Shown here: positions 1-8,340 of the stretch, piece by piece
Layout of the letters: each line of letters opens with the position of its first letter
Position numbering within the stretch: the first letter of the stretch is position 1
Position numbers and translations under genes: made by a program
The notes under the pieces: generated by a model
The model's input: the letters and a program-made list of their open reading frames with translations, nothing else
What the model was told of the DNA's origin: nothing
Databases searched by the model: none
NCBI GenBank assembly: GCA_024228935.1
Contig: JAAESX010000168.1
Span: 1 to 64,000 of the forward strand
DNA length: 64,000 nt
DNA from: Pseudomonadota bacterium
GTDB lineage: Bacteria; Myxococcota_A; UBA796; CAJQPC01
Direction: 5' to 3'

Positions 1-731
1 ATGGTCGTCTCCACGGGCCCGCCGACGCCCAGCACCTCGATCGAGGAGGTGATCTCGATGGAGCTGTACGAGCCCGGCATCGCTGCGACGCACGAGGACG
101 ACATATCGATCGCGTCCTGGAGGGATGAGAAGGGGGCGTCGAACGACCCGGTGCCGCCACTCGGGGCGCTCGCATCTGCGTCCACCGGCTCGGAGGGATC
201 GCCATCGTCGCAGTCCCAGTCGTTGGAGACGCGCCCGGTCAGTGCGACGCAGCTGTCCACGCCGTTCGATCCGTCCCCGGCGCCGTTTTCGTCCGCGTAC
301 CACCGCGAGGCGCCCTGGGCGTCATCGATCACTCCGCTGCAGTCGTTGTCGGCGCCATCGCACAGCTCGTCAGCGCCCGGGTGGCGCGTGGCGTCGTCGT
401 CGTCACAGTCCGTCCCGTCCGAGACCTGTCCGTCGGGCGCCGTGCAGGCAGGGCGCCCACCCTCGACCTCGCTTCCATAGCCGTCGCCGTCGGCGTCGAT
501 GTACCAGAGCGGCATTCCGTCGGACCCTTCGTCCACCCGGCCATCGCAGTCGTTGTCGACCGCGTCGTAGATCTCGAGCGCCTCGGGGTGTATGGCCGAG
601 TCGGTGTCGTCGCAGTCGAGCGCGTGGCCCCAGCCGTCTCCGTCCGCGTCGACAAAGGTGTCCACGATGGGGTCCACGCCGGGGGCCTCGATGCCGCCTG
701 GCGCGCAGGCCAGCAGAGCGAGGAGCCGCAT
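1..731 (-). CDS. MopE-type calcium/metal-motif lipoprotein with beta-helix start (3' end outside window)
   Basis: The reading frame is open from the ATG at 731 to the window edge (243 codons), so the C-terminus is missing. A short leader MRLLALLAC has a lipobox-like Cys9, suggesting a surface lipoprotein. Residues about 28-160 carry repeated D-x-D-x-D-G loops (DADGDGWG, DCDDTD, DNDCDG, DADGDGYG, DCDDDD) typical of the putative metal-binding MopE/thrombospondin-3 family. From about residue 185 the phrase GTGSFDAPFSSLQDAID resembles the beginning of a right-handed parallel beta-helix domain. The ATG overlaps the TGA of the upstream gene (TGATG), so the pair is probably translationally coupled. 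Function is unknown; binding of Ca2+ is inferred from the motifs. Confidence 0.75.
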   Translation of the reverse strand, partial: MRLLALLACAPGGIEAPGVDPIVDTFVDADGDGWGHALDCDDTDSAIHPEALEIYDAVDNDCDGRVDEGSDGMPLWYIDADGDGYGSEVEGGRPACTAPDGQVSDGTDCDDDDATRHPGADELCDGADNDCSGVIDDAQGASRWYADENGAGDGSNGVDSCVALTGRVSNDWDCDDGDPSEPVDADASAPSGGTGSFDAPFSSLQDAIDMSSSCVAAMPGSYSSIEITSSIEVLGVGGPVETT

Positions 732-984
732 CACCAGGCGACGTACGCCCCACCGTACGCGCCCATGTCGTTCTGCGACCCGTCGGTGTCGTTGTACCCG
801 GTGAGCGGATTGCCAGCGTCCTCGCACGGTGAGAAGCCGGTCTTCAGCGTGAAGTCGCCAGCGCCCGCGTCGTTGAACTTCGGGTCCGAGTCGATGTTGC
901 CCGTCCCGCTGAGCGCGCCCGTGCCGTCGGTGCCGTTGTCGTACACGTCGTTGTAGTCGAACGTGCCGGCCCCATCCGGCCCCT

Positions 985-1005
985 TCGGCTCGAGTTGCTC
1001 GCGAA
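985..1005 (-). other. Frameshift site in beta-helix lipoprotein gene
   Basis: On the minus strand the codons GCG AGC AAC keep the upstream frame (A-S-N). The continuation that makes sense starts CTC GAG CCG AAG GGG in a frame offset by two. Adding one base here restores a single frame over the whole gene. No slippery heptamer or homopolymer is evident at the site, which favours an indel over programmed frameshifting. Confidence 0.65.
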
Positions 1006-1700
1006 GACGCTGTTCTGGACCTCGGCCGTCCCGTACATGTACAGGACGTTGTCCGTCGTCGAGTCCTCGGTGTTGTCGTAGACCACGATGTTGTGGACCC
1101 AGACCGTGCCCGAGTAGGCGGTCAGCTCGATGGCGCCTTCGTTGACCTCGTTGTCGTGGAAGACGCTGTTGGAGATCTCGACGTCGGGGCCGTCCGCCAC
1201 GACGAGCAGGTTGGCCCCGCCCGAGTACCCGGGGGTGGCGTAGGTGTTGTCGCGGAACACCATGTGGCGGGCGACGAGCGACCCGCTGCCCTTCACCGCC
1301 AGCAGGGGGCCGACGTAGTCGTTGTCCTCGACGACCAGGTCGTCGATGGTCGCCTCGCAGCTCTCGAACTGCAGGCCGTAGCCCGAGTGGTTCGTCGGGG
1401 CGGTCCCGTCGGCCACGCGGACGTCGTCCAGGGCGACCGTCCCGCCATCGCACGCCAGCCCGAAGGCCTGGCCGTAGACGAGCTGGCCCGTCAGCGTGAA
1501 CCCGCTGATCGAGGACTCTTCGCCGTCCACGGTCAGCGCGGCGTCGGTGCCGCCGTCGATGACGGTCGACGAGGAGCCGTCCCCCACGAGGTCGACCGAG
1601 CGTCGGTCCAGGGTGACGGCGTCGTAGGTGCCAGCGCAGACGGTGATGACGTCCCCATCCGTCGTGGCGTCGACGGCGTCCTGGATGTCGGTGTACGCGG

Positions 1701-1710
1701 CCCCCCCCCC
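1701..1710. repeat. C10/G10 homopolymer inside coding sequence
   Basis: A run of ten C on the plus strand reads as ten G on the coding (minus) strand and encodes the Gly stretch in SSGGGAA. The frame on both sides agrees at the present length. Tracts of this kind are prone to slipped-strand changes, so the surface protein could be phase variable; this is inference. Confidence 0.7.
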
Positions 1711-1737
1711 GCTGGAGCAGACGACGTAGGTGGGGTC

Positions 1738-1824
1738 GGTGTCCGCGTCGCTGTCAGCGTCCGAGTCGGCGTCGCTGTCCGTGTCCGAGTCGCTGTCGGC
1801 GTCGGTGTCCGCGTCGGCCTCGAC
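1738..1824 (-). repeat. Asp-Ser/Asp-Ala/Asp-Thr linker repeat
   Basis: A degenerate 6-bp unit encodes alternating Asp with Ser, Ala or Thr (DSDSDTDSDADSD). It sits directly after the lipidated Cys, so it probably acts as a flexible, highly acidic stalk between the outer membrane anchor and the beta-helix domain. Similar shorter acidic linkers follow the lipid Cys in the lipoprotein genes at 21619 and 43899. Confidence 0.75.
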
Positions 1825-1896
1825 GGTCGGATCCGAGTCCTCGGTGCCGTCGTCACCCTTGATGCAGCCGACGTGAAGCAGTGTCAGCAAGAACAC

Positions 1897-2397
1897 AGGT
1901 ACCCCCAGGTCTTTCGAGGAGGGCGCCGGTCGGGGGGGGGGGCTCGCGGCTGAGATGTGTGGGCTCGGTGCCTCGGATTCTCTGAAGCGGCGGGGCTTGG
2001 CCCGAGAGCGCGGACCTGCGTTCGGTGAGCTCGGTGCCTCGGAGTCGTCTCTGAAGCTGAGGTGGGCCCAGTTGCGCTTCGCGCTGCGGCCGCGCATCGG
2101 CTCGTGCCTCGCCTGCGGCCTCGACGGGTGCCTCGCTTCGACCACTGAGCAAGAGGGGAACTGCGTTCCCCCCTTTGCATACCCCCCTTGCTCTGGAGCA
2201 GTTCTGCGGGGTTCGTCTCCGGAGCCACGAGCCCGGAGGGCTTCCCCGGGAGTGCGGGCCGATCAGCCGACGAAGTCGGCCGGACCACAGCACGACCGGT
2301 AAGGCAGTCCGTGGCCAGCGCATTGAAGAGACGAATTCGAGGCAGCGAGCTCACGCATCGAGCTGACCCCCCAGACGGGGAACTCACCACTCCGTTG
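1897..2397. other. Intergenic region with iterated GCTCGGTGCCTCGG motifs and a G11 run
   Basis: I see no convincing gene here. The motif GCTCGGTGCCTCGG occurs at about 1963-1976 and 2029-2042, each followed by an imperfect copy of TCTGAAGC and a GC-rich tail, making a direct repeat of about 40 nt spaced 66 nt apart. Shorter GTGCCTCG relatives occur near 2103-2110 and 2128-2136. A G11 run lies at 1932-1942. The region separates the start of the lipoprotein operon (left) from the end of a small membrane protein gene (right). It might hold the lipoprotein promoter or a small RNA. Confidence 0.5.
2155..2171. other. Short perfect hairpin in intergenic region
   Basis: GGGGAAC and GTTCCCC flank the loop TGC, a 7-bp perfect stem. 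A second arm (GAGCAAG before it, CTTGCTC after it) could extend the fold. No gene ends nearby on the plus strand and no U tract follows, so a terminator role is not supported. Confidence 0.4.
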
Positions 2398-2751
2398 CTA
2401 CAGCCAGCTCACCAGCGGCACCCTGTCCTCGCCCCGAGCCAGCTTCCACGCGTCGTACGCGGTCAGGACCTGGAAGATGAACAGCGTCGGCGAGACGGCC
2501 ATCGCGACGCCCTTGTACTCGAGCGTCGCGCAGACGGCGTTGATGGCCTGGAGCACCAGCCAGATCCCGATGGCCTTGCCGAAGCTCCCCCAGCGCCCCA
2601 GATAGGCGTAGCCCAGACCGGCGAACAAGCAGCCGAACTGCAGGAACGCGGCCAGCCAGGGCTTTCTTCCACGCGGAGGAACCTCAGCCTGCGGAGCCTG
2701 CGGCTGTCCTCGGCGGAGGTTTTGTGACGGCGGGTTGGGGTCGGTCGACAT
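2398..2751 (-). CDS. Small membrane protein, unknown function
   Basis: 117 residues from the ATG at 2751. A polar Pro/Gln-rich N-terminus (about 1-30) precedes three or four hydrophobic segments: WLAAFLQFGCLFAGLGYAYL, GKAIGIWLVLQAINAVCATL and GVAMAVSPTLFIFQVLTAYD. It ends with a short polar tail. The GYAYLGRWGSFGKAIG stretch resembles TM2/DUF6677-like small integral membrane proteins, but I cannot assign a role. The start was chosen because the upstream frame lies antisense to glyQ. It is divergent from glyQ, with 45 nt between the starts. Confidence 0.7.
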   Translation of the reverse strand: MSTDPNPPSQNLRRGQPQAPQAEVPPRGRKPWLAAFLQFGCLFAGLGYAYLGRWGSFGKAIGIWLVLQAINAVCATLEYKGVAMAVSPTLFIFQVLTAYDAWKLARGEDRVPLVSWL

Positions 2752-2796
2752 GGGGACTCGGTGTGTTAGTGCCGCTGGCCCGGAGAAGCAAAGTCG

Positions 2797-3648
2797 ATGA
2801 CCTTCCAGGAACTGATCCTGACGCTTCAACGGTACTGGGGAGAGCGCGGCTGCGCGGTCCTCCAGCCCCTCGATGTCGAGGTGGGCGCCGGTACCTTCCA
2901 TCCCGCGACGTTCCTGCGCTGCCTGGGCCCTGAGGCGTGGCGCGCGGTGTACGTGCAGCCCTGTCGTCGTCCCAGCGACGCGCGCTACGGCGAGAACCCC
3001 AACCGGCTCGGTCACTACTACCAGCTGCAGGTGGTCATCAAGCCGAGCCCCGAGAACATCCAGGACCTGTACCTGGGGAGCCTCGAGGCCATAGGCATCG
3101 ACCTGTCCAAGCACGACGTGCGCTTCGTGCACGACGACTGGGAGAGCCCCACGCTGGGCGCCTGGGGACTCGGCTGGGAGGTCTGGCTCGATGGCATGGA
3201 GGTCACCCAGTACACGTACTTCCAGCAGTGCGGCGGCCACGACCTCGACCCCATCACGGTCGAGCTGACGTACGGCCTCGAGCGCCTGGCGATGTACCTC
3301 CAGGACGTCGACGACGTCTACGACCTGACCTGGGTCGAGGGCATCAGCTACCGCGACGTGTTCCACCGGAACGAGGTCGAGCAGTCGGCCTACAACTTCG
3401 AGCACGCCGACATCGACGGGCTGTTCGCCGGGTTCACCACCGCCAGCGAGGAGTGCACCCGCCTGTGCGACGCGGGGCTGGCGCTGCCGGCCTACGACCA
3501 GGCCTGCAAGTGCTCGCACTTCTTCAACCTGCTGGACGCGCGCGGAGCCATCTCGGTCGCCGAGCGAGCCCAGTACATCAAGCGCATCCGGGACCTGTCC
3601 TGCCGCTGCGCCGACGTCTTCCTGGGCGTCGAGAAGGAGGAGGCATGA
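2797..3648 (+). CDS. glyQ: Glycyl-tRNA synthetase alpha subunit
   Basis: 283 residues, the usual size for the catalytic alpha chain of the bacterial alpha2-beta2 glycyl-tRNA synthetase, which attaches glycine to tRNA-Gly in the cytosol. Family hallmarks are easily seen: MTFQELILTLQRYWGERGC at the N-terminus, VEVGAGTFHPATFLR, VYVQPCRRPSDARYGENPNR (motif 2 region) and VTQYTYFQQCGGHDLDPI. A GGAG sequence lies just before the ATG. Its TGA overlaps the glyS ATG (ATGA), consistent with coupled translation giving a 1:1 ratio. I saw no T-box or glycine riboswitch in the 45-nt leader. Confidence 0.97.
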   Translation: MTFQELILTLQRYWGERGCAVLQPLDVEVGAGTFHPATFLRCLGPEAWRAVYVQPCRRPSDARYGENPNRLGHYYQLQVVIKPSPENIQDLYLGSLEAIGIDLSKHDVRFVHDDWESPTLGAWGLGWEVWLDGMEVTQYTYFQQCGGHDLDPITVELTYGLERLAMYLQDVDDVYDLTWVEGISYRDVFHRNEVEQSAYNFEHADIDGLFAGFTTASEECTRLCDAGLALPAYDQACKCSHFFNLLDARGAISVAERAQYIKRIRDLSCRCADVFLGVEKEEA

Positions 3649-5678
3649 GTCATCTCCTCATCGAGGTCCGCTGCGAGGAGCTCCCCTACGGGATGATCGA
3701 GCCGGCGCTCCAGGCGCTCGCTCGTGGCACCGTCGAGCTCCTGGATGGCGTCGACCACGGTCTGGTCCGGACGTTCTCGACCCCGCGTCGCATCGCCGTC
3801 AGCATCTCCTCGGTCGCCCCCGGGCGTCCTCTCGAGGAGAACCTCGTCACCGGCCCGCCGCTCGCCGCCGCCCAGCGCGACGGGGAATGGACCAAGGGTG
3901 CGATGGGCTTCGCTCGCGGCAAGGGCGTGTCCGTGGACGATCTCCAGATCGTCGGTGGGCCGCGCGGAAAGGTCGTGGGCGCCATGGTCAAGAGCGGGGG
4001 AGAGCAGACCGCCGACCTCGTCGCCGCCGGGCTCGAGAAGCTCGTCGTCGGCCTGCCGTTCAGGAAGTCGATGCGCTGGGGAAGCGGGACGATCCGCTGG
4101 GGCCGCCCGCTCCACCAGGTCGTCGCGGTCTTCGACGGCCAGCGCATCCCGGCCTCGGTCGCCGGCATCACGACCAGCGACGTCGTCGTCGGTCACCGCC
4201 GCAGCACGGCCAGCCCGGGTCCGGTCAACGACACCGAGACCTACCTGGAGGCGCTCCGCGCGCGCTGGGTCCTGGCCGACCGGGGCGAGCGTCAGGAACG
4301 CATCCGCTCGATGCTCCTGGCCAAGGCCGCCGAGCTGGGCCTCGAGGTCCCGCTGGACGACGAGCTGGTCGAGGAGGTCACCGACCTGGTCGAGTGGCCG
4401 AGCGTCGTGACCGGCGAGTTCGAGGCCGACCTGCTGGCGCTGCCCGAGCGGCTCCTGGTCGAGTCGATGAGGGTCCACCAGCGGACGTTCCCGACCACCA
4501 AGGACAAGAAGCTCCACAACGTCTTCCTGGTCGTCACGAACAACCCGGAAGGGGACGCTCGGACCATCGGCGTCGGCAACGCTCGCGTTCTCCGGGCGCG
4601 CTTCTACGACGCGCGCTTCTTCTTCGCCGAGGACGCGAAGAAGACCCTCGACCAGCACGGCGAGGGCCTGGGCAAGATGCGTTGGGTCCGCGGGCTCGGC
4701 ACGATGGCGGAAAAGCAGGCGCGGCTGGCCGAGCAGGCGCCTCGCATCGCGGTCCACCTGAAGCTCGACGCCACGCACGCCGGCCGGGCGGGGGCCCTCG
4801 CCAAGTGCGACCTGCTCTCGCAGATGGTGGGCGAGTTCGACAAGCTCCAGGGCCACATCGGCGCCATCTACGCCCGCAACGGCGGCGAGCCCGACGAGGT
4901 CGCGCTGGCGGTCGAGGAGCACTACCTGCCTCGCTACGCCGGGGACCACCTGCCGACCACGGCCGCGGGCACCGCCGTCGCGGTCGCCGACCGGCTCGAC
5001 ACGCTCTGCGGGTGCTTCGGCATCGGCCTGAAGCCCAAGTCCAGCGCGGATCCGCAGGGTCTGCGTCGCGCCGCGAACGGGGTGCTCGCCATCCTGTTGG
5101 CCGGCGGACACCGGGTCGCGCTCTCGGACCTCGTCGCCCTGGGTGGCGCCGCCTTCGAAAAGCAGCCCGTCGCCGACGAGCTGGTCGCGTTCATCACCAC
5201 GCGCCTGCGCGCCATCCTGATGGCCGACGGCCACCGCACCGACCTTGTCGACGCGGTGCTGAAGGCCGGTGGGGACGACGCGGTCCAGGTCCGGGCTCGC
5301 GTCCAGGCGCTGACGACGCTGTCCGCGGCCGGCGAGTTCGCCCCGCTCATGACGGCGTTCAAGCGCGTCCTGAACATCAGCAAGGACCACACGGACCCCA
5401 GCTACGACCGCGCTCGCTTCGTCGAGCCGGCTGAGGCTGTTCTGGCCGATGCCTACGAGGCGGCCGCGACCTCGGTGCCGGGCCACGTCGACGCGCTCGA
5501 CGTCGGCGCCGCGCTCAGCACGATGGTGGCGATGAAGCCGGCCATCGACGCGTACTTCGACGGCGTCATGGTCATGGCCGAGGATCCGGAGCTTCGCGCC
5601 GCGCGACTCGGCCTGCTGTGTGCCATCGCGACGCTCTTCCGGTCCGTAGCGGACTTCCGACTCATCCACACGGAGTAG
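3645..5678 (+). CDS. glyS: Glycyl-tRNA synthetase beta subunit
   Basis: 677 residues from the ATG that overlaps the glyQ stop. The beta chain binds tRNA-Gly and is needed for activity of the alpha2-beta2 enzyme. Diagnostic phrases include LLIEVRCEELPYGMIEPALQ at the N-terminus, MRWGSGTIRWGRPLHQVVAV, the HD-like region with DLLSQMVGEFDKLQGHIGAI and the C-terminal FDGVMVMAEDPELRAARLGL. Length and order match the family. It is followed after 7 nt by ppdK, so the three genes probably form one operon. Confidence 0.97.
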   Translation: MSHLLIEVRCEELPYGMIEPALQALARGTVELLDGVDHGLVRTFSTPRRIAVSISSVAPGRPLEENLVTGPPLAAAQRDGEWTKGAMGFARGKGVSVDDLQIVGGPRGKVVGAMVKSGGEQTADLVAAGLEKLVVGLPFRKSMRWGSGTIRWGRPLHQVVAVFDGQRIPASVAGITTSDVVVGHRRSTASPGPVNDTETYLEALRARWVLADRGERQERIRSMLLAKAAELGLEVPLDDELVEEVTDLVEWPSVVTGEFEADLLALPERLLVESMRVHQRTFPTTKDKKLHNVFLVVTNNPEGDARTIGVGNARVLRARFYDARFFFAEDAKKTLDQHGEGLGKMRWVRGLGTMAEKQARLAEQAPRIAVHLKLDATHAGRAGALAKCDLLSQMVGEFDKLQGHIGAIYARNGGEPDEVALAVEEHYLPRYAGDHLPTTAAGTAVAVADRLDTLCGCFGIGLKPKSSADPQGLRRAANGVLAILLAGGHRVALSDLVALGGAAFEKQPVADELVAFITTRLRAILMADGHRTDLVDAVLKAGGDDAVQVRARVQALTTLSAAGEFAPLMTAFKRVLNISKDHTDPSYDRARFVEPAEAVLADAYEAAATSVPGHVDALDVGAALSTMVAMKPAIDAYFDGVMVMAEDPELRAARLGLLCAIATLFRSVADFRLIHTE

Positions 5679-5685
5679 CGCCAGC

Positions 5686-8340
5686 ATGGCCGACGACCGA
5701 CACGTCTTCCAGTTCGGGGGAGGCCAGGCAGACGGCTCGGCCGCCGACAAGCAGCTCTTGGGCGGCAAGGGCGCCAACCTGGCGGAGATGACCCGCCTCG
5801 GGCTCCCGGTCCCCCCGGGCTTCACGATCACGACCACCGCCTGCAACCACTACTTCGGCAACGAGGAGTCGTGGCCGGAAGGAATGGAACAGCAGGTCCG
5901 TGCTGGCGTGACCGCGGTCGAGACGCTGACGGACAAGACCTTCGGCTCGCCGGAGAACCCCCTGTTGTTCTCGGTGCGCTCGGGCGCTCCGGTCTCGATG
6001 CCCGGGATGATGGACACGGTCCTGAACCTGGGGCTCAATGACGAAACGGTCCAGGCCCTGGCGCTGAAGTCGGGCAACCCGCGCTTCGCCTGGGACAGCT
6101 ACCGTCGCTTCCTCATGATGTTCGGCGACGTCGTCCTGCGCATCCACATGAGCCGCTTCAACCGGGCGTTCCGCGACATCGGCGGGACGCGCGAGGCCGC
6201 CGAGCTGACCCTCGACGAGCTCAAGTCCCTGTGCATGGCGTTCAAGGGCGTCATCGAGGGCGCCACCGGCTCGTTCCCGTCGGACCCCTGGGATCAGCTC
6301 CGCGCCGCCATCGATGCGGTCTTCAAGAGCTTCAACACCCAGCGCGCCCGCTACTACCGGAAGACCCACGGCATCCCTGCCGACTGCGGCACGGGCGTCA
6401 ACGTCCAGGCGATGGTCTTCGGCAACATGGGCGAGCAGAGCGCCACCGGCGTCGCGTTCACCCGAGACCCCTCGACCGGCAAGCGCATCTTCTTCGGCGA
6501 GTGGCTCCCGAACGCCCAGGGCGAGGACGTCGTCGCTGGCACGCACACGCCGCGCCCGCTGAACAACGAGCGCGGCGGAGACGCCGAGAGCACGCTCGAG
6601 AGCTGGATGCCCGAGGTGTACGCCGAGTTCCACGAGCTTCAGCGGAAGCTCGAGGTCCACTACCGGGACATGCAGGACATCGAGTTCACCGTCGAGGACG
6701 GCACGCTCTACCTGCTTCAGACCCGGACTGGAAAGCGGACCACGGCCGCGGCCCTCCAGATCGCCGTCGATCTCGTCGACGAGGGCATCATCAGCGAGGA
6801 GGAGGCGCTCGCGCGCATCCAGCCCGAGAAGCTCGAGGAGGTCCTGCGGCCCGTCCTGGACCCGGACGCTCCACGTCGCGTCATCGGCAAGGGGCTCCCC
6901 GCGAGCCCCGGCGCCGCCAGCGGCAAGGTGGTGTTCCACAGTGAAGAGGCCCAGGAGCTCGTCGAGCGCGGCGAGCAGGTCGTGCTCGTGCGCATGGAGA
7001 CCTCGCCCGAGGACATCCAGGGCATGACGGTCAGCGAGGGCATCCTGACCAGCCGCGGTGGGCAGACCAGCCACGCCGCGGTGGTGGCACGCGGCATGGG
7101 CAAGCCCTGCGTCGTGGGCGCCAGCGATATCGCCGTGGACTACGGCCGTCAGCTCTTCTATGCGGGGGACACCGTGGTCCGCCGTGGCGACTTCATCACC
7201 CTAGACGGCAGCACCGGCGAGATCATGGAGGGCAGCGTCCCGACGCTGCCGCCCGCGACCGACTCGGGCGCGATGAGCAAGCTGCTGGCCTGGGCCGACG
7301 CGCGCGCCCGGCTGACCGTTCGCGCCAACGCCGACAATGGGCCCGACGCGGCTCGCGCCCGCGAGCTCGGTGCCTGCGGCATCGGCCTGTGTCGGACCGA
7401 GCACATGTTCTTCCAGGCGACGGCTCTGCGCTCGATGCGTCAGCTCATCCTGGCCGAGGACAAGCGCAGCCGGCTTCGGGCCCTGGCGAATGTCCTGCCC
7501 ATCCAGCGCGACGACTTCTGCGAGATCTTCCGCGCCATGGACGGACTCCCGGTCACCGTCCGTCTCCTCGACCCGCCGCTGCACGAGTTCCTGCCGGTTG
7601 CCCACGAGGACGTGCTGCAGGTCGCCGAGGACCTGGGTGTGCGCCCCGAGAAGCTCCAGGAGCGCCTCGAGTCGCTGCACGAGAGCAACCCGATGATGGG
7701 GCACCGTGGCTGTCGCCTCGGCATGACCTCGCCGGAGATCTACGAGACCCAGGTCCGCGCCATCCTCGAGGCCGCCGTCGAGGTGACCCGCGAGGGCATC
7801 GAGGTCCTGCCCGAGATCATGATCCCGCTCGTCGGCCTGGCCGGTGAGCTCGAGCGTCTGCGGGCGCGGGCCGAGGACACCGCCGAGAAGGTCCTGTCCG
7901 AGCTCGGCGAGTCGGTCGACTACAAGATCGGCACGATGATCGAGCTCCCGCGGGCCTGCCTGACCGCGGACAAGGTCGCCGAGCACGCCGACTTCTTCAG
8001 CTTCGGCACGAACGACCTGACCCAGATGACGTGGGGCTTCTCCCGCGACGACATGGGCAAGTTCTTCAACGCTTACATGCACGAGGGGATCCTCAAGGAC
8101 TCCCCGCTGGCGACCTTCGACATCGAGGGCGTCGGCCATCTGGTCGAGATCGCCGTCGAGAAGGGCCGGGCGACCAGCCCGCGGCTCAAGGTCGGGGTCT
8201 GTGGCGAGCACGGCGGCGATCCGGTCGGGGTGGCGTTCTTCCACCGCGTCGGGCTCGACTACGTCAGCTGCTCACCCTTCCGCGTCCCCGTCGCTCGACT
8301 CGCCGCGGCGCACGCCGCACTGGGCCTCATCGAGAGCTGA
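5686..8340 (+). CDS. ppdK: Pyruvate, phosphate dikinase
   Basis: 884 residues, full length. It interconverts pyruvate + ATP + Pi with phosphoenolpyruvate + AMP + PPi in central carbon metabolism. The N-terminal ATP-grasp domain starts LLGGKGANLAEMTRLGLPVP. The swivelling phosphohistidine domain has GGQTSHAAVVARGMGKPCVV with catalytic His463. The C-terminal TIM-barrel domain ends with GVCGEHGGDP, whose Cys839 is the conserved active-site Cys. It follows glyS by 7 nt. I recall glyQS next to ppdK in deltaproteobacteria such as Geobacter. The last 69 nt overlap the 3' end of the convergent rhomboid gene. Confidence 0.97.
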   Translation: MADDRHVFQFGGGQADGSAADKQLLGGKGANLAEMTRLGLPVPPGFTITTTACNHYFGNEESWPEGMEQQVRAGVTAVETLTDKTFGSPENPLLFSVRSGAPVSMPGMMDTVLNLGLNDETVQALALKSGNPRFAWDSYRRFLMMFGDVVLRIHMSRFNRAFRDIGGTREAAELTLDELKSLCMAFKGVIEGATGSFPSDPWDQLRAAIDAVFKSFNTQRARYYRKTHGIPADCGTGVNVQAMVFGNMGEQSATGVAFTRDPSTGKRIFFGEWLPNAQGEDVVAGTHTPRPLNNERGGDAESTLESWMPEVYAEFHELQRKLEVHYRDMQDIEFTVEDGTLYLLQTRTGKRTTAAALQIAVDLVDEGIISEEEALARIQPEKLEEVLRPVLDPDAPRRVIGKGLPASPGAASGKVVFHSEEAQELVERGEQVVLVRMETSPEDIQGMTVSEGILTSRGGQTSHAAVVARGMGKPCVVGASDIAVDYGRQLFYAGDTVVRRGDFITLDGSTGEIMEGSVPTLPPATDSGAMSKLLAWADARARLTVRANADNGPDAARARELGACGIGLCRTEHMFFQATALRSMRQLILAEDKRSRLRALANVLPIQRDDFCEIFRAMDGLPVTVRLLDPPLHEFLPVAHEDVLQVAEDLGVRPEKLQERLESLHESNPMMGHRGCRLGMTSPEIYETQVRAILEAAVEVTREGIEVLPEIMIPLVGLAGELERLRARAEDTAEKVLSELGESVDYKIGTMIELPRACLTADKVAEHADFFSFGTNDLTQMTWGFSRDDMGKFFNAYMHEGILKDSPLATFDIEGVGHLVEIAVEKGRATSPRLKVGVCGEHGGDPVGVAFFHRVGLDYVSCSPFRVPVARLAAAHAALGLIES

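Larger units (their letters stand above)
731..1896 (-). pseudogene. Parallel beta-helix surface lipoprotein, apparent frameshift
   Basis: From a GTG at 1896 the frame gives a lipoprotein leader ending in the lipobox LHVGC, then an Asp/Ser/Thr repeat linker, then a beta-helix domain with phrases such as YTDIQDAVDATTDGDVITVC and SISGFTLTG, as in pectate-lyase-like and NosD-like repeat proteins. The frame is good down to NSVFASN near position 995. It then turns into basic nonsense, while the sensible sequence PKGPDGAGTFDYNDVYDNG continues in another frame to a TGA at 731-733. One missing base near 985-1005 would explain this. It could be a real mutation, an assembly error or a programmed shift. 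The start is chosen because the lipobox follows at once; upstream codons look non-coding. Confidence 0.7.

Noticed and set aside
1..480. Plus-strand open frame at the left edge
   Set aside because: Ser/Pro-rich antisense of the MopE-type gene, whose calcium loops are unmistakable on the minus strand.
731..1000. Frame break in the beta-helix gene as a selenocysteine site
   Set aside because: The two parts are in different frames, so a TGA readthrough cannot join them; a one-base indel can.
1738..1824. CRISPR-like short repeat
   Set aside because: The units are 6 bp, contiguous, and encode an Asp/Ser linker; no spacers.
1884..2390. Possible minus-strand gene of about 168 codons in the intergenic region
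   Set aside because: Arg/Ser-rich, no domain, no ribosome site, overlapping open frames in several phases; the repeats explain the openness.
2752..2796. Glycine riboswitch or T-box before glyQ
   Set aside because: Only 45 nt lie between the divergent starts and no conserved element is visible.
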